Both the position numbers and the translations under genes were made by a program. Under the pieces are notes generated by a model. The model was not told where the DNA came from and ran no database searches. It saw only the letters and a program-made list of their open reading frames with translations. A stretch of 64,000 nucleotides of DNA from NCBI RefSeq assembly GCF_031845265.1, contig NZ_JAVRBG010000012.1:1-64000 (forward strand). Direction: 5' to 3'. This DNA is from Mesonia ostreae (GTDB lineage Bacteria > Bacteroidota > Bacteroidia > Flavobacteriales > Flavobacteriaceae). Below are positions 9,383 through 17,357 of this stretch, one piece after another (the stretch's first letter is position 1; every line of letters begins with the position of its first letter).

Positions 9383-9904
9383 TTATCCTTCCTTTTCAGA
9401 AAGAGTCTTAAGAATTCCTGCAAGTTTACCGCCACCTGATTTAAGTGCAGAAACTACGTTCTTAGCAGGAGATTGAAGCAATCCAATGATGTCTCCAATA
9501 ACTTCATCTTTAGACTTAATATTAGAAAGAGTCTCTAAATATTCATCTCCAACATAAATTGCCTCGTTGATGAAAGCTCCTTTTAAAAGCGGAGTCTCCT
9601 TCTTTTTTCTGAACTCCTTTATTACCTTAGCTGGTGCATTACCAACTTCAGCAATCATAATTGAGGTATTGCCTTTTAAAGTTGATGGCAACTCTCCGAA
9701 ATCTTTATCGGAAGCTTCCATAGCTTTAGCCAACAATGTATTTTTAACTACTTCTAACGTAACATTAGCTTTAAAACAAGCTCTTCTTAAGTTAGTAGTT
9801 GCTCCTGCATTTAAACCAGAAATATCTGCTAAATAGATAATTGAGGTATCAGTCAACTGGGCAGTTAAATCTTTTATTACTTGTGATTTTTCTTCTCTTG
9901 TCAT
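9383..9904 (-). CDS. rplJ: 50S ribosomal protein L10
   Basis: This 173-residue L10 anchors L7/L12 dimers to the large subunit. The N-terminal segment (TREEKSQVIKDLTAQL, then ADISGLNAGATTNLRR) is typical of the family, and the C-terminal helix that binds L7/L12 is Lys/Leu rich (KLAGILKTLSEKEG). Only 9 bp separate it from rplA upstream, so there is no room for a separate L10 leader. Translation control, if present, would have to act within the rplA-rplJ junction. Confidence 0.98.
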   Translation of the reverse strand: MTREEKSQVIKDLTAQLTDTSIIYLADISGLNAGATTNLRRACFKANVTLEVVKNTLLAKAMEASDKDFGELPSTLKGNTSIMIAEVGNAPAKVIKEFRKKKETPLLKGAFINEAIYVGDEYLETLSNIKSKDEVIGDIIGLLQSPAKNVVSALKSGGGKLAGILKTLSEKEG

Positions 9905-9913
9905 AATATCTAA

Positions 9914-10612
9914 TTATTGCTCAGTAAACCTTTTTGTATCAATCTCAACACTTGGGCTCATAGTACTAGACATATATATACTTTTAATATAAATACCTTT
10001 AGCTGCCTGAGGTTTCAATTTTACTAGCGTAGTTAATAATTCTCTTGCGTTTCCAGCAATTTTGTCTGCATCAAAAGAAGCTTTACCAATTCCTGCATGT
10101 ACAATACCAGTTTTATCAACTCTAAAGTCAATTTTACCAGCTTTCACATCAGAAACTGCTTTAGCAACATCCATAGTTACCGTACCCGTTTTTGGGTTAG
10201 GCATTAAACCTCTAGGACCTAAAACTCTACCTAAAGGACCTAATTTTCCCATAACGCTTGGCATAGTGATGATCACATCCACATCTGTCCAACCACCTTT
10301 GATTTTTTCTAGATACTCATCCAATCCAACGTAATCTGCACCAGCATCTTTGGCTTCTTGCTCCTTATCTGGAGTTACCAAAGCCAATACCTTTACATCT
10401 TTACCAGTTCCGTGAGGAAGAGTTACCACCCCTCTAACCATTTGATTAGCTTTACGTGGATCAACACTTAAACGAACCGCTAAGTCTACAGAAGGATCAA
10501 AATTTACGTTAGAAACTTCTTTTATTAAAGCAGAAGCTTCAGCAACAGTATAGGTTCTTGTAGAATCTATCTTTGACTGAACTTCCTTTTGCTTTTTTGT
10601 TAATTTTGCCAT
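9914..10612 (-). CDS. rplA: 50S ribosomal protein L1
   Basis: This 232-residue L1 forms the mobile L1 stalk next to the E site. The signature MPNPKTGTVT and the segment GKIDFRVDKTGIVHAGIGK are both present. The N terminus (MAKLTKKQKEVQSKI) matches flavobacterial homologues. It lies between rplK (19 bp) and rplJ (9 bp) in the standard rplKAJL order. L1 often represses its own operon by binding mRNA; no leader site could be singled out here. Confidence 0.98.
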   Translation of the reverse strand: MAKLTKKQKEVQSKIDSTRTYTVAEASALIKEVSNVNFDPSVDLAVRLSVDPRKANQMVRGVVTLPHGTGKDVKVLALVTPDKEQEAKDAGADYVGLDEYLEKIKGGWTDVDVIITMPSVMGKLGPLGRVLGPRGLMPNPKTGTVTMDVAKAVSDVKAGKIDFRVDKTGIVHAGIGKASFDADKIAGNARELLTTLVKLKPQAAKGIYIKSIYMSSTMSPSVEIDTKRFTEQ

Positions 10613-10631
10613 TTTTTACTTTCTTTTTGGA

Positions 10632-11069
10632 TTAAAATGGTGCATCACCTTTTACTGTTACTCCCATTGAACGTGCAGTACCGGCTACCATTTTCATAGC
10701 AGACTCGACAGTGAATGCATTTAAATCTTGCATTTTATCCTCAGCAATAGCTTTCACTTGATCCCAAGTTACACTTGCTATTTTCTTTCTGTTAGGTTCT
10801 CCTGAACCTTTCTTTGCTTTCGCTGCTTCCATAAGTTGAACAGCTGCTGGAGGAGTTTTAATTACAAAATCAAAAGACTTATCCTTATAAACTGTAATTG
10901 CAACTGGTAATACTTTACCAGCTTTATCCTGTGTCCTACCATTGAATTGCTTACAGAACTCCATGATATTAACTCCGGCAGCACCCAAAGCAGGTCCAAC
11001 TGGTGGCGACGGGTTGGCCGCGCCTCCTCTTACTTGTAGCTTTACAACCTTACTTATTTCTTTTGCCAT
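10632..11069 (-). CDS. rplK: 50S ribosomal protein L11
   Basis: This 145-residue L11 binds 23S rRNA at the GTPase centre. Visible features are the N-terminal VVKLQVRGGAANPSPPVGPALG with its Pro-rich methylated region, NIMEFCKQFNGRTQ, and the C-terminal rRNA-binding part ending TARSMGVTVKG. The 76-bp gap to nusG upstream is long enough for a short leader, but no clear structure was seen in it. Confidence 0.98.
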   Translation of the reverse strand: MAKEISKVVKLQVRGGAANPSPPVGPALGAAGVNIMEFCKQFNGRTQDKAGKVLPVAITVYKDKSFDFVIKTPPAAVQLMEAAKAKKGSGEPNRKKIASVTWDQVKAIAEDKMQDLNAFTVESAMKMVAGTARSMGVTVKGDAPF

Positions 11070-11145
11070 TTTTAATTAATTTAGTTTGAATCATTCTTAA
11101 AGTGGAAGCAATAAAAAATAATTCTAATATGTAATTTGTAACAAT

Positions 11146-11697
11146 TTATATTTTCTCGACTTGCATGTAACTTAACTCTAATGGTGTTTTTCTTCCAAAA
11201 ATCTTTACCATTACTTCCAGTTTCCGTTTATCTTCATTTACTTTTTCTACCACTCCATTAAATCCGTTAAAAGGACCATCCACAACTTTTATTGTTTCTC
11301 CAATAGTATAAGGAATAGCCACAGAATCTGCTTGTACAGATAACTCATCAACTTTCCCTAACATTCTATTGACTTCAGATTTTCTCAGTGGAACAGGATC
11401 TCCTCCTTTGGTTTCTCCCAAGAAACCAATGACTCCATTAATACCTTTTATAATATGAGGAATTTCTCCACCAATGTTGGCTTGAACCATTATATAACCA
11501 GGAAAATAAACTCTTTCTTTACTGATTTTTTTTCCGTCGCGAATTTGGATTACTTTTTCTGTTGGTACTAAAACTTGCTCTACAAAATCTTCTAAACCTT
11601 GATGCGCTATTTCTTTCTCTATATAATCCTTAACTTTATTCTCTTGACCACTTACAGCACGCACAACGTACCATTTTTTTAAACTCTCTTCAGACAT
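11146..11697 (-). CDS. nusG: Transcription termination/antitermination protein NusG
   Basis: This 183-residue protein has an N-terminal NGN domain that binds the RNA polymerase clamp (KWYVVRAVSGQENKVKDYI) and a C-terminal KOW domain (VVDGPFNGFNGVVEKVNEDKRK) that contacts Rho or ribosomal protein S10. It lies 15 bp after secE, the classic secE-nusG pair. Length and domain order are normal for the housekeeping protein rather than the RfaH or LoaP specialised paralogues. Confidence 0.97.
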   Translation of the reverse strand: MSEESLKKWYVVRAVSGQENKVKDYIEKEIAHQGLEDFVEQVLVPTEKVIQIRDGKKISKERVYFPGYIMVQANIGGEIPHIIKGINGVIGFLGETKGGDPVPLRKSEVNRMLGKVDELSVQADSVAIPYTIGETIKVVDGPFNGFNGVVEKVNEDKRKLEVMVKIFGRKTPLELSYMQVEKI

Positions 11698-11712
11698 ATC
11701 GTTGATTAATTC

Positions 11713-11910
11713 TTAAGATTTCACCCATTGAAAATATTGCTCAATTGCAGAACTAAAGACGGTATCTACACCCCATATCGCTAAAGAAAATAATACTGAA
11801 AATACAAGCACAATAACCGATAGTCTTTGAGCCTCCGCATAAGAAGGCCAAGTTACGTGGTTTTTTAACTCGTTATAAGACTCTGAAATATAATTTACGA
11901 TTCCTGCCAT
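11713..11910 (-). CDS. secE: Preprotein translocase subunit SecE
   Basis: This 65-residue protein is the small essential subunit that clamps SecY in the inner membrane. It has a short amphipathic N-terminal helix (YISESYNELKNHVTWPSYAEA, including the conserved WP) and one membrane helix (LSVIVLVFSVLFSLAIWGV). The open frame continues upstream to 11982, but that extension is translated tRNA-Trp sequence. The start is therefore the ATG at 11908-11910 giving MAGIVNYIS. Cotranscribed with nusG. Confidence 0.95.
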   Translation of the reverse strand: MAGIVNYISESYNELKNHVTWPSYAEAQRLSVIVLVFSVLFSLAIWGVDTVFSSAIEQYFQWVKS

Positions 11911-11924
11911 GATTATTTTATTTG

Positions 11925-11997
11925 CACGGGTTGAGAGGCTCGAACTCCCGACACCTGGTTTTGGAGACCAGTGCTCTACCAACTGAGCTAAACCCGT
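11925..11997 (-). tRNA. trnW: tRNA-Trp (anticodon CCA)
   Basis: This is a 73-nt cloverleaf. The acceptor stem pairs ACGGGTT with AACCCGT, with discriminator G. The D arm is TAGCTCAGTTGGTAGAGCA, the anticodon arm is CTGGT-CTCCAAA-ACCAG, and the T arm has GTTCGAGCC. The anticodon CCA reads UGG. No CCA tail is encoded. It sits between tuf and secE in the same direction, so it is probably cut from the tuf-secE transcript. Confidence 0.97.
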
Positions 11998-12059
11998 ATC
12001 TATAAGCCAAGGCGCTTCAAAATAGAAACACCTTTGGACTTATAAAAATATATTAAAAA

Positions 12060-13247
12060 TTAGTCTAATATCTCAGTAACTTGACCAGCACCTACTGTTC
12101 TACCCCCTTCACGGATAGCAAAACGAAGACCAACATTCATTGCAATAGTTTGGATCAACTCAACAGTAATAGTTAAGTTATCTCCTGGCATCACCATCTC
12201 TACTCCATCAGGTAAGTTAATCGTACCTGTTACGTCTGTAGTTCTTACGTAGAACTGAGGACGGTAATTATTATGGAATGGAGTATGACGTCCACCTTCT
12301 TCTTTTTTAAGGATATAAACCTCTGCCTTAAATTTAGCGTGAGGAGTTACAGATCCAGGCTTAGTAATTACCATACCTCTAGAAATCTGAGTTTTCTCAA
12401 TACCTCTTAACAAAATACCAGCGTTATCTCCAGCTTCACCTCTATCAAGAATCTGACGGAACATTTCAATACCAGTAATCGTAGAAGTTAATTTAGCAGC
12501 ACCCATACCGATGATTTCAACAGGATCTCCCGTATTCGCAATACCAGTTTCAATACGACCTGTAGCTACAGTTCCACGACCAGTAATAGAAAATACATCT
12601 TCAATAGGCATTAAGAAAGGCTTATCTACATCACGTTCTGGCAATTCGATCCAGCTATCAACAGCTTCCATTAATTCTAAAACTGTTTTAGCCCACTTTT
12701 CTTCTCCCTGTAATGCTCCTAAAGCAGAACCAGAAACGATAGGCCCGTTATCTCCATCGTACTCATAAAAAGAAAGTAAATCTCTTACTTCCATCTCAAC
12801 AAGCTCTAATAATTCCTCATCATCAACAAGGTCAACTTTATTCAAGAATACAACAATTCTTGGAATACCAACCTGACGTCCTAAAAGGATGTGCTCACGA
12901 GTTTGTGGCATTGGACCATCTGTTGCAGCAACAACTAAAATCGCACCATCCATTTGTGCAGCACCAGTAACCATATTCTTTACGTAATCGGCGTGACCAG
13001 GACAGTCAACGTGTGCGTAATGACGATTTTCTGTAGCGTACTCAACGTGTGAAGAGTTAATTGTAATACCTCTCTCCTTTTCTTCTGGAGCATTATCAAT
13101 CTGATCAAAAGCACTTGCTTCTGAAAATCCAGCATCTGCTAAAACTTTCGTTATCGCTGCTGTTAAAGTTGTTTTTCCGTGATCTACGTGTCCAATTGTA
13201 CCTATATTCAAGTGCGGTTTGGAACGATCATAAGTTTCCTTTGCCAT
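12060..13247 (-). CDS. tuf: Elongation factor Tu
   Basis: This 395-residue GTPase brings aminoacyl-tRNA to the ribosome. The G motifs are visible: GHVDHGKT (19-26), DCPGHADYVKN, NKVDLVD and SALGAL. Domains II and III follow, with GRGTVATGRIE and the C-terminal FAIREGGRTVGAGQV. It lies inside a tRNA-rich transcript: four tRNAs upstream, tRNA-Trp and secE-nusG downstream. The order matches the usual Bacteroidota arrangement. Confidence 0.99.
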   Translation of the reverse strand: MAKETYDRSKPHLNIGTIGHVDHGKTTLTAAITKVLADAGFSEASAFDQIDNAPEEKERGITINSSHVEYATENRHYAHVDCPGHADYVKNMVTGAAQMDGAILVVAATDGPMPQTREHILLGRQVGIPRIVVFLNKVDLVDDEELLELVEMEVRDLLSFYEYDGDNGPIVSGSALGALQGEEKWAKTVLELMEAVDSWIELPERDVDKPFLMPIEDVFSITGRGTVATGRIETGIANTGDPVEIIGMGAAKLTSTITGIEMFRQILDRGEAGDNAGILLRGIEKTQISRGMVITKPGSVTPHAKFKAEVYILKKEEGGRHTPFHNNYRPQFYVRTTDVTGTINLPDGVEMVMPGDNLTITVELIQTIAMNVGLRFAIREGGRTVGAGQVTEILD

Positions 13248-13357
13248 AATTAATACTTATTTAATCTTAGTTATATATTAGTGTTCAATTTTATACAATA
13301 CAAAAAAACAACAACCCTAGAGTCTTGTTTAACGAAAAGCAAACGCTTCAGCATTAG

Positions 13358-13429
13358 AGCCAACGACGAGAATTGAACTCGTGACCTCTTCCTTACCAAG
13401 GAAGCGCTCTACCCCTGAGCTACGTCGGC
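13358..13429 (-). tRNA. trnT: tRNA-Thr (anticodon GGT)
   Basis: This 72-nt cloverleaf pairs acceptor GCCGACG with CGTTGGC. The anticodon arm is CTTCC-TTGGTAA-GGAAG, so the anticodon is GGT, reading ACC and ACU. The T arm has GTTCAATTC. No CCA is encoded. It is the last of four tRNAs in front of tuf. Confidence 0.97.
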
Positions 13430-13495
13430 ATAAAACTTATTCTGCTTTATGCAAGTTAAGCCCCATCTTCACCAAATAAATTTTAGTGAAAATAG

Positions 13496-13568
13496 AGCGG
13501 GAGACCAGGTTCGAACTGGCGACATTCAGCTTGGAAGGCTGACGCTCTACCAACTGAGCTACTCCCGC
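13496..13568 (-). tRNA. trnG: tRNA-Gly (anticodon TCC)
   Basis: This 73-nt cloverleaf pairs acceptor GCGGGAG with CTCCCGC. The anticodon arm is TCAGC-CTTCCAA-GCTGA with anticodon TCC, which reads GGA and GGG. The T arm has GTTCGAACC, and the discriminator is U. It is the third tRNA of the array in transcription order. Confidence 0.97.
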
Positions 13569-13614
13569 ATTCCAAAATTTTGCATTTTTAAACCTAACCA
13601 AAGTTAGATTTTTG

Positions 13615-13696
<82 letters not shown>

Positions 13697-13741
13697 AATA
13701 TAGTTTTTTTTTCAAAAACCTTCAAAATTTCAATAGAACAG

Positions 13742-13815
13742 AGCCGATGGAGGGACTCGAACCCACGACCTGCTGATTACAAATCAGCTGCTCTAGCCAG
13801 CTGAGCTACATCGGC
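13742..13815 (-). tRNA. trnT: tRNA-Thr (anticodon TGT)
   Basis: This 74-nt cloverleaf pairs acceptor GCCGATG with CATCGGC. The anticodon arm is GCTGA-TTTGTAA-TCAGC with anticodon TGT, reading ACA and ACG. It is the first tRNA of the array, about 45 nt downstream of the predicted transcription start, so it leads the tRNA-tuf transcript. Confidence 0.97.
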
Positions 13816-13866
13816 ATCTTTTATTATTTTCTACTCTTAAAGAACTACCGCTTTTCTAACGGAATG

Positions 13867-13897
13867 CAAATATAAAGCAGTTTCTGAATTGTGCAAA
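13867..13897 (-). promoter_or_regulatory. Bacteroidota-type promoter of the tRNA-tuf transcript
   Basis: Read on the minus strand, TTTG (13894-13897) is followed after 19 bp by TATATTTG (13867-13874). This is a full match to the primary sigma consensus of Bacteroidota (TTTG, about 19-20 bp, TAnnTTTG). Transcription would begin near 13860, about 45 bp before tRNA-Thr(TGT) and about 100 bp after the end of the xerC-like gene. Confidence 0.75.
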
Positions 13898-13971
13898 ACA
13901 TTTTTAACTTTTTTTTCATTTTTTTTATCTGATACAAAATATCTTATTGAAAATCAAAATAGTGCTTGCTG

Positions 13972-14871
13972 TTATTTTTTCTTATTTCTTGGGTGTGAGT
14001 TGGCATATACCTTCTTTAATCCATGAATATCATTGTGCGTATAGGCTTGTGTTGAAGCCAAACTGTCGTGCCCTAATAATTCTTTTACCTCTTGCAAATT
14101 TGCCCCTTGAGCCAATAAATGTGTTGCAAAAGAGTGCCTTAAAACGTGTGGACTTTTCTTTGACTTGGTAGAAACCATAGAAAAGAATGCATTCACTTTT
14201 CTATACAGTAAATTGGGATAAACCTCATTTCCTTTTTCTGTTAAGAATAAGAGCGGAGTTTGAATTTGTAAATCTTCCAATAGATGCTTTCTGTAGCCTA
14301 AATATACTTGAATACTAGCCTCTAAACTTTTTATAATTGGAACCACCCGCTCTTTGTTTCTCTTTCCTATAAACTTTAGCGTTCCATTCTCTAAGTTAAG
14401 ATGATCTAGCGTTAAAGAAATCACCTCTGCCCTACGCATTCCAGTCACGTATAATAACTCTATCAACAAACGGTCTCTAGAAGATGCAAAGGAAGTGACC
14501 TCTATACTTTCTAAAACTTGATGAATTTCGGTCTCAGAAAAGGGTACTTGAATTTTCTTGGAAATTTTTAGAGCCTTATGTTTTACTAAGGGAGAAGCGT
14601 CAATTTCTTTTACTTTGAGCAAAAATTTATAAAACACTTGGAGCGATGATATTTTTCTATTGATAGTATTGTTAGAAATACCATCTTCCGATAGGTTAAT
14701 AATCCAAGATCTAACCATAGAATAATTAGCCTTCTTTAATTCATCCTCTTGAAATTTCGTCGCACAAAATCGCTCAAATTTTAATAAGTCATTCTGGTAA
14801 GCAGTAATCGTATGGTCTGAATATTTTTTCTCTAAGCTCAAATAATCTAAAAATTTCTCTATAAGGGTCAT
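13972..14871 (-). CDS. xerC: Tyrosine recombinase, XerC/XerD type
   Basis: This 299-residue protein has an N-terminal SAM-like core-binding domain and a C-terminal catalytic domain. The six catalytic residues appear in order: R146 (TGMRRAE), K170 (GKRNKER), H242 and R245 (HVLRHSFATHL), H268 (LLGHDS) and the nucleophile Y277 (TQAYTHN). Xer proteins resolve chromosome dimers at dif. Position next to the tRNA-tuf block on the chromosome and the normal length argue for a housekeeping recombinase rather than a mobile-element integrase. XerC and XerD cannot be told apart with certainty here. In many flavobacteria rpsU and hpf flank this gene; neither is present on either side. Confidence 0.88.
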   Translation of the reverse strand: MTLIEKFLDYLSLEKKYSDHTITAYQNDLLKFERFCATKFQEDELKKANYSMVRSWIINLSEDGISNNTINRKISSLQVFYKFLLKVKEIDASPLVKHKALKISKKIQVPFSETEIHQVLESIEVTSFASSRDRLLIELLYVTGMRRAEVISLTLDHLNLENGTLKFIGKRNKERVVPIIKSLEASIQVYLGYRKHLLEDLQIQTPLLFLTEKGNEVYPNLLYRKVNAFFSMVSTKSKKSPHVLRHSFATHLLAQGANLQEVKELLGHDSLASTQAYTHNDIHGLKKVYANSHPRNKKK

Positions 14872-15257
14872 AAAAAAGATTTGGCGTTAAAGTTAATCAC
14901 TTTATACCCAATTCTTAGTTTTAGATAGCATTTAATCTTCCGGTAAAGATATAAATGAAGCTGCTATCCTATTTAAGATTTAGAGAAATAAAAAAGACCC
15001 AATCGTGGATTGAGCCTTTTTGTCTTTTTTACTTCCGCGGAAACAAAAAATCAATTTCTATATAATTTTTCATAACCCAATTTAGGTACCTGGCTTATAC
15101 TCTTTCTTGTCGATTATCATTTTGGCGTAAAAATGGAATTTTCACCAAAATAATTCTCTCCAATTAAATTTAGGTCGCTGGCTTATACTCTTTCTTGTCG
15201 ATTATCATTTTGGCGTAAAAATGGAATTTTCACCAAAATAATTCTCTCCAATTAAAT
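14872..15257. other. Gene-free interval with terminator, palindrome and tandem repeats
   Basis: No gene is seen here. Going up the coordinates it holds AT-rich sequence before the xerC-like gene with a weak minus-strand TATCTTTA element (about 14946-14953), a hairpin terminator, a GC-rich palindrome core TTCCGCGGAA (15033-15042), and two full extra copies of the 3' end of the acyl-CoA dehydrogenase gene. rpsU, often found at this place in relatives, is absent. Confidence 0.7.
14991..15030 (-). terminator. Bidirectional terminator after the acyl-CoA dehydrogenase gene
   Basis: The arms AAAAAGACCCAATC (14991-15004) and GATTGAGCCTTTTT (15008-15021) pair around a 3-nt loop, with two mismatches. 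T-rich sequence follows on the plus side and A-rich sequence precedes it, so it can work on both strands. It would end the symporter/HHH/dehydrogenase transcript beyond the 88-bp repeats. Confidence 0.7.
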
Positions 15258-15303
15258 TTAGGTCGCTGGCTTATACTCTTTCTTGTCGATTATCATTTTG
15301 GCG
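15091..15303. repeat. 88-bp tandem repeat, 2.4 copies, overlapping a gene end
   Basis: Two identical 88-bp units (15091-15178 and 15179-15266) are followed by the first 37 bp of a third (15267-15303). The third copy is the authentic 3' end of the acyl-CoA dehydrogenase gene. Each unit carries about 45 bp from the coding end including the stop codon and about 43 bp of downstream sequence. The extra copies thus repeat the last codons (reading MIIDKKEYKPAT or nearly so) and the stop outside the gene. Perfect identity suggests a recent event. Confidence 0.95.
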
Positions 15304-16424
15304 ATAATCTCTCTCAAGATTTCAGAGGTTCCTCCGCCAATGGGACCTAGTCGGCTATCACGTAACATTCTTGCTAATGGATAATCTTCCATATAACCAT
15401 AACCACCTAAAAGCTGTAAACAATCATAAATACCTTGATCGGCTATTTTGGTAGAAAGTAACTTAGACATACTCGCCTCTTTTACTACATAATCCCCTTG
15501 ATCTAATCTCTTAGCGATGGAGTAATTAAACTCTTTACACATTTCAACTTCACTAGCAATATCTGCTACTTTATGCCTCAATGCCTGAAATTTATCTATA
15601 GTTCTTCCAAAAGCTGTTCTTTCACTCATATAACCTAAAGTGTACTCCAAGGCATATTCTGTTCTTGCATGGGCATTAATTCCCATAATCAAACGCTCTA
15701 AAGCAAAATGCTGCATAATGTAAGGAAAACCTTGTCCTTCTTCTCCCATTAAATTTTCTGCTGGGATTCTAACATCGGTGAAGGAAATTTCTGCAGTGTC
15801 TGAAGCTCTCCATCCTAACTTATTTAATTTTGTAGAAGCAATACCTGGCGTATCTCTATCCATCACAAAAATACTCATTCCTTTATTGCCTAATTCGGGA
15901 GCTGTTTTTGCTGCCACTATTAAGTAATCTGAATATACCCCGTTTGTTATAAACGTTTTAGAACCGTTAATGACGTACGAATCGCCATCTTTAACCGCTG
16001 TACTTTTCATGCCTGCAACATCAGATCCTCCAAAAGGCTCTGTGATACAAAGACAACCTATCTTTTTACCTTCAATACTTGGCGTAAGATATTCTTGCTT
16101 TATTCTTTCGCCACCTTCTTTGTTTAAATGCGTCATCGCCAAGTAAGCGTGTGCCCACATAGCAGCTGCAAATCCTCCAGAATTTATTTTTTGCAATTCT
16201 TCTAAAAAGATAACGGTATAGAAAAGATCTAACTCTAATCCACCATATTTTTCTGGGTAATTGATACCAAAGTAACCCATCTCTCCAAACTTCTTCCAGA
16301 TAAATCTCTCAATTGTCCCGGTTTCCTCCCATTTATCTAAATGCGGTACCACTTCTTTTTGTAAAAAATCCTTAAGACTTTGTCTAAAAAGTTCGTGTTC
16401 TTCAGTAAAATACATATTATTCAT
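15258..16424 (-). CDS. Acyl-CoA dehydrogenase, long-chain type
   Basis: This 388-residue FAD flavoenzyme catalyses alpha,beta-dehydrogenation of acyl-CoA, the first step of beta-oxidation. The family segments CITEPFGGSDVAGMKSTA (FAD and substrate binding) and LQLLGGYGYMEDYPLARMLRD are clear. The C-terminal motif reads GGGTSEI (363-369) instead of YEGTS, so the usual catalytic Glu is missing there. A Glu in FALERL (E243) sits where the long-chain and isovaleryl enzymes keep their base, so activity is likely retained. Its 3' end is tandemly repeated downstream. It lies 53 bp after the helix-hairpin-helix gene on the same strand. Confidence 0.9.
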   Translation of the reverse strand: MNNMYFTEEHELFRQSLKDFLQKEVVPHLDKWEETGTIERFIWKKFGEMGYFGINYPEKYGGLELDLFYTVIFLEELQKINSGGFAAAMWAHAYLAMTHLNKEGGERIKQEYLTPSIEGKKIGCLCITEPFGGSDVAGMKSTAVKDGDSYVINGSKTFITNGVYSDYLIVAAKTAPELGNKGMSIFVMDRDTPGIASTKLNKLGWRASDTAEISFTDVRIPAENLMGEEGQGFPYIMQHFALERLIMGINAHARTEYALEYTLGYMSERTAFGRTIDKFQALRHKVADIASEVEMCKEFNYSIAKRLDQGDYVVKEASMSKLLSTKIADQGIYDCLQLLGGYGYMEDYPLARMLRDSRLGPIGGGTSEILREIIAKMIIDKKEYKPAT

Positions 16425-16477
16425 TTAACTCTATTTTTTGGACTTTTTAAAAATTAAAAAGTGCATTTTATCAATTA

Positions 16478-17344
16478 TTACTCAAGGGTCAAATATAATT
16501 GTATTCTATCTATTTTATGACCTGGAAAACCATCTATTTTAATTAATTCTTCAAAAGAGCTTATTTTCTCATTCAATTTCCTATAATTTACAATACTTCT
16601 TGCAAGTTCATAATCAAAATAAGGAATTTCAGTTAATTGAAGAACCGTAGCGGTATTCAAATCTATCAAAACTGGTTTTTTTTTGTCTTTCACCGTAAAC
16701 CTATTTAGTAAATTTTCTTCGGCTTCATATCCCAATCCATACACATCTTTAATCTGACTGTCGTCTATAAAACCACCAATACGAAGTTTGTATCGCATAA
16801 TTCTTTTGGCAAGCGTTTCTCCTATTCCCTTAACGGAAATTAAATCTTCTTCGCTAGCTTGATTTAGGTCTTTCTTTAAATGATTGGGGAGAGAATGTGT
16901 GATTTTTTCTTTTTTGGTTCTATTCTCTTTTACCCAATCTGGAAATTTAAAGTATGGAGATATTTTATGCAGTAAAGAATCTGAAACTTGAGTCACTTTT
17001 TTAAAATCCTCGATTGAGTTTATCCATTGTTCTTTCTTCCTGTACGCGTGAAGCTTTTCTATTTCCACTACACTCATTCCCAACGTGTAACCTTTATACT
17101 CGGTTATAAAATTAGGGTTAAAAGGATAAATCTTAAAAACTTTTTTAGTCTTCGCTTCTTTTAAAGAATCTATTTGCTGCTGAATCAACTGGGCCTGACC
17201 TTGATTTGGAAGCGCAGTTTCCTTGATTGGGAAAACTACATCTTGGTAACAGATTCCTACAAAAACAACAACAATAAGCACCCAAAAACACAAAATCCCA
17301 TTTCGTTGACTTTTATTCAAACTGAAATGGGATTGTGTTTTCAT
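16478..17344 (-). CDS. Helix-hairpin-helix membrane-anchored protein (ComEA-like)
   Basis: This 288-residue protein has one N-terminal membrane anchor (about residues 17-36) and two pairs of helix-hairpin-helix segments. The first pair contains LNQASEEDLISVKGIGETLAKRI and a following GGF segment; the second contains LNTATVLQLTEIPYFDYELARSI. Such domains bind DNA without sequence specificity, and ComEA uses them to capture DNA during uptake. A role in DNA uptake is inference; this protein is longer than classic ComEA. It begins 13 bp after the symporter stop, so the two are probably cotranscribed. Confidence 0.75.
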   Translation of the reverse strand: MKTQSHFSLNKSQRNGILCFWVLIVVVFVGICYQDVVFPIKETALPNQGQAQLIQQQIDSLKEAKTKKVFKIYPFNPNFITEYKGYTLGMSVVEIEKLHAYRKKEQWINSIEDFKKVTQVSDSLLHKISPYFKFPDWVKENRTKKEKITHSLPNHLKKDLNQASEEDLISVKGIGETLAKRIMRYKLRIGGFIDDSQIKDVYGLGYEAEENLLNRFTVKDKKKPVLIDLNTATVLQLTEIPYFDYELARSIVNYRKLNEKISSFEELIKIDGFPGHKIDRIQLYLTLE

Positions 17345-17357
17345 CGTATTTATATGT

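Noticed and set aside
11911..11982. N-terminal extension of SecE
   Set aside because: These codons are translated tRNA-Trp sequence; the SecE family starts at the ATG at 11908-11910.
13972..14871. Integrase of a mobile element beside the tRNA genes
   Set aside because: Size and all catalytic residues fit Xer recombinases, the site is next to core genes, and no attachment repeat of a tRNA end was seen.
15091..15303. CRISPR-like array
   Set aside because: The repeated unit is contiguous, 88 bp, without variable spacers, and is a copy of a gene end.
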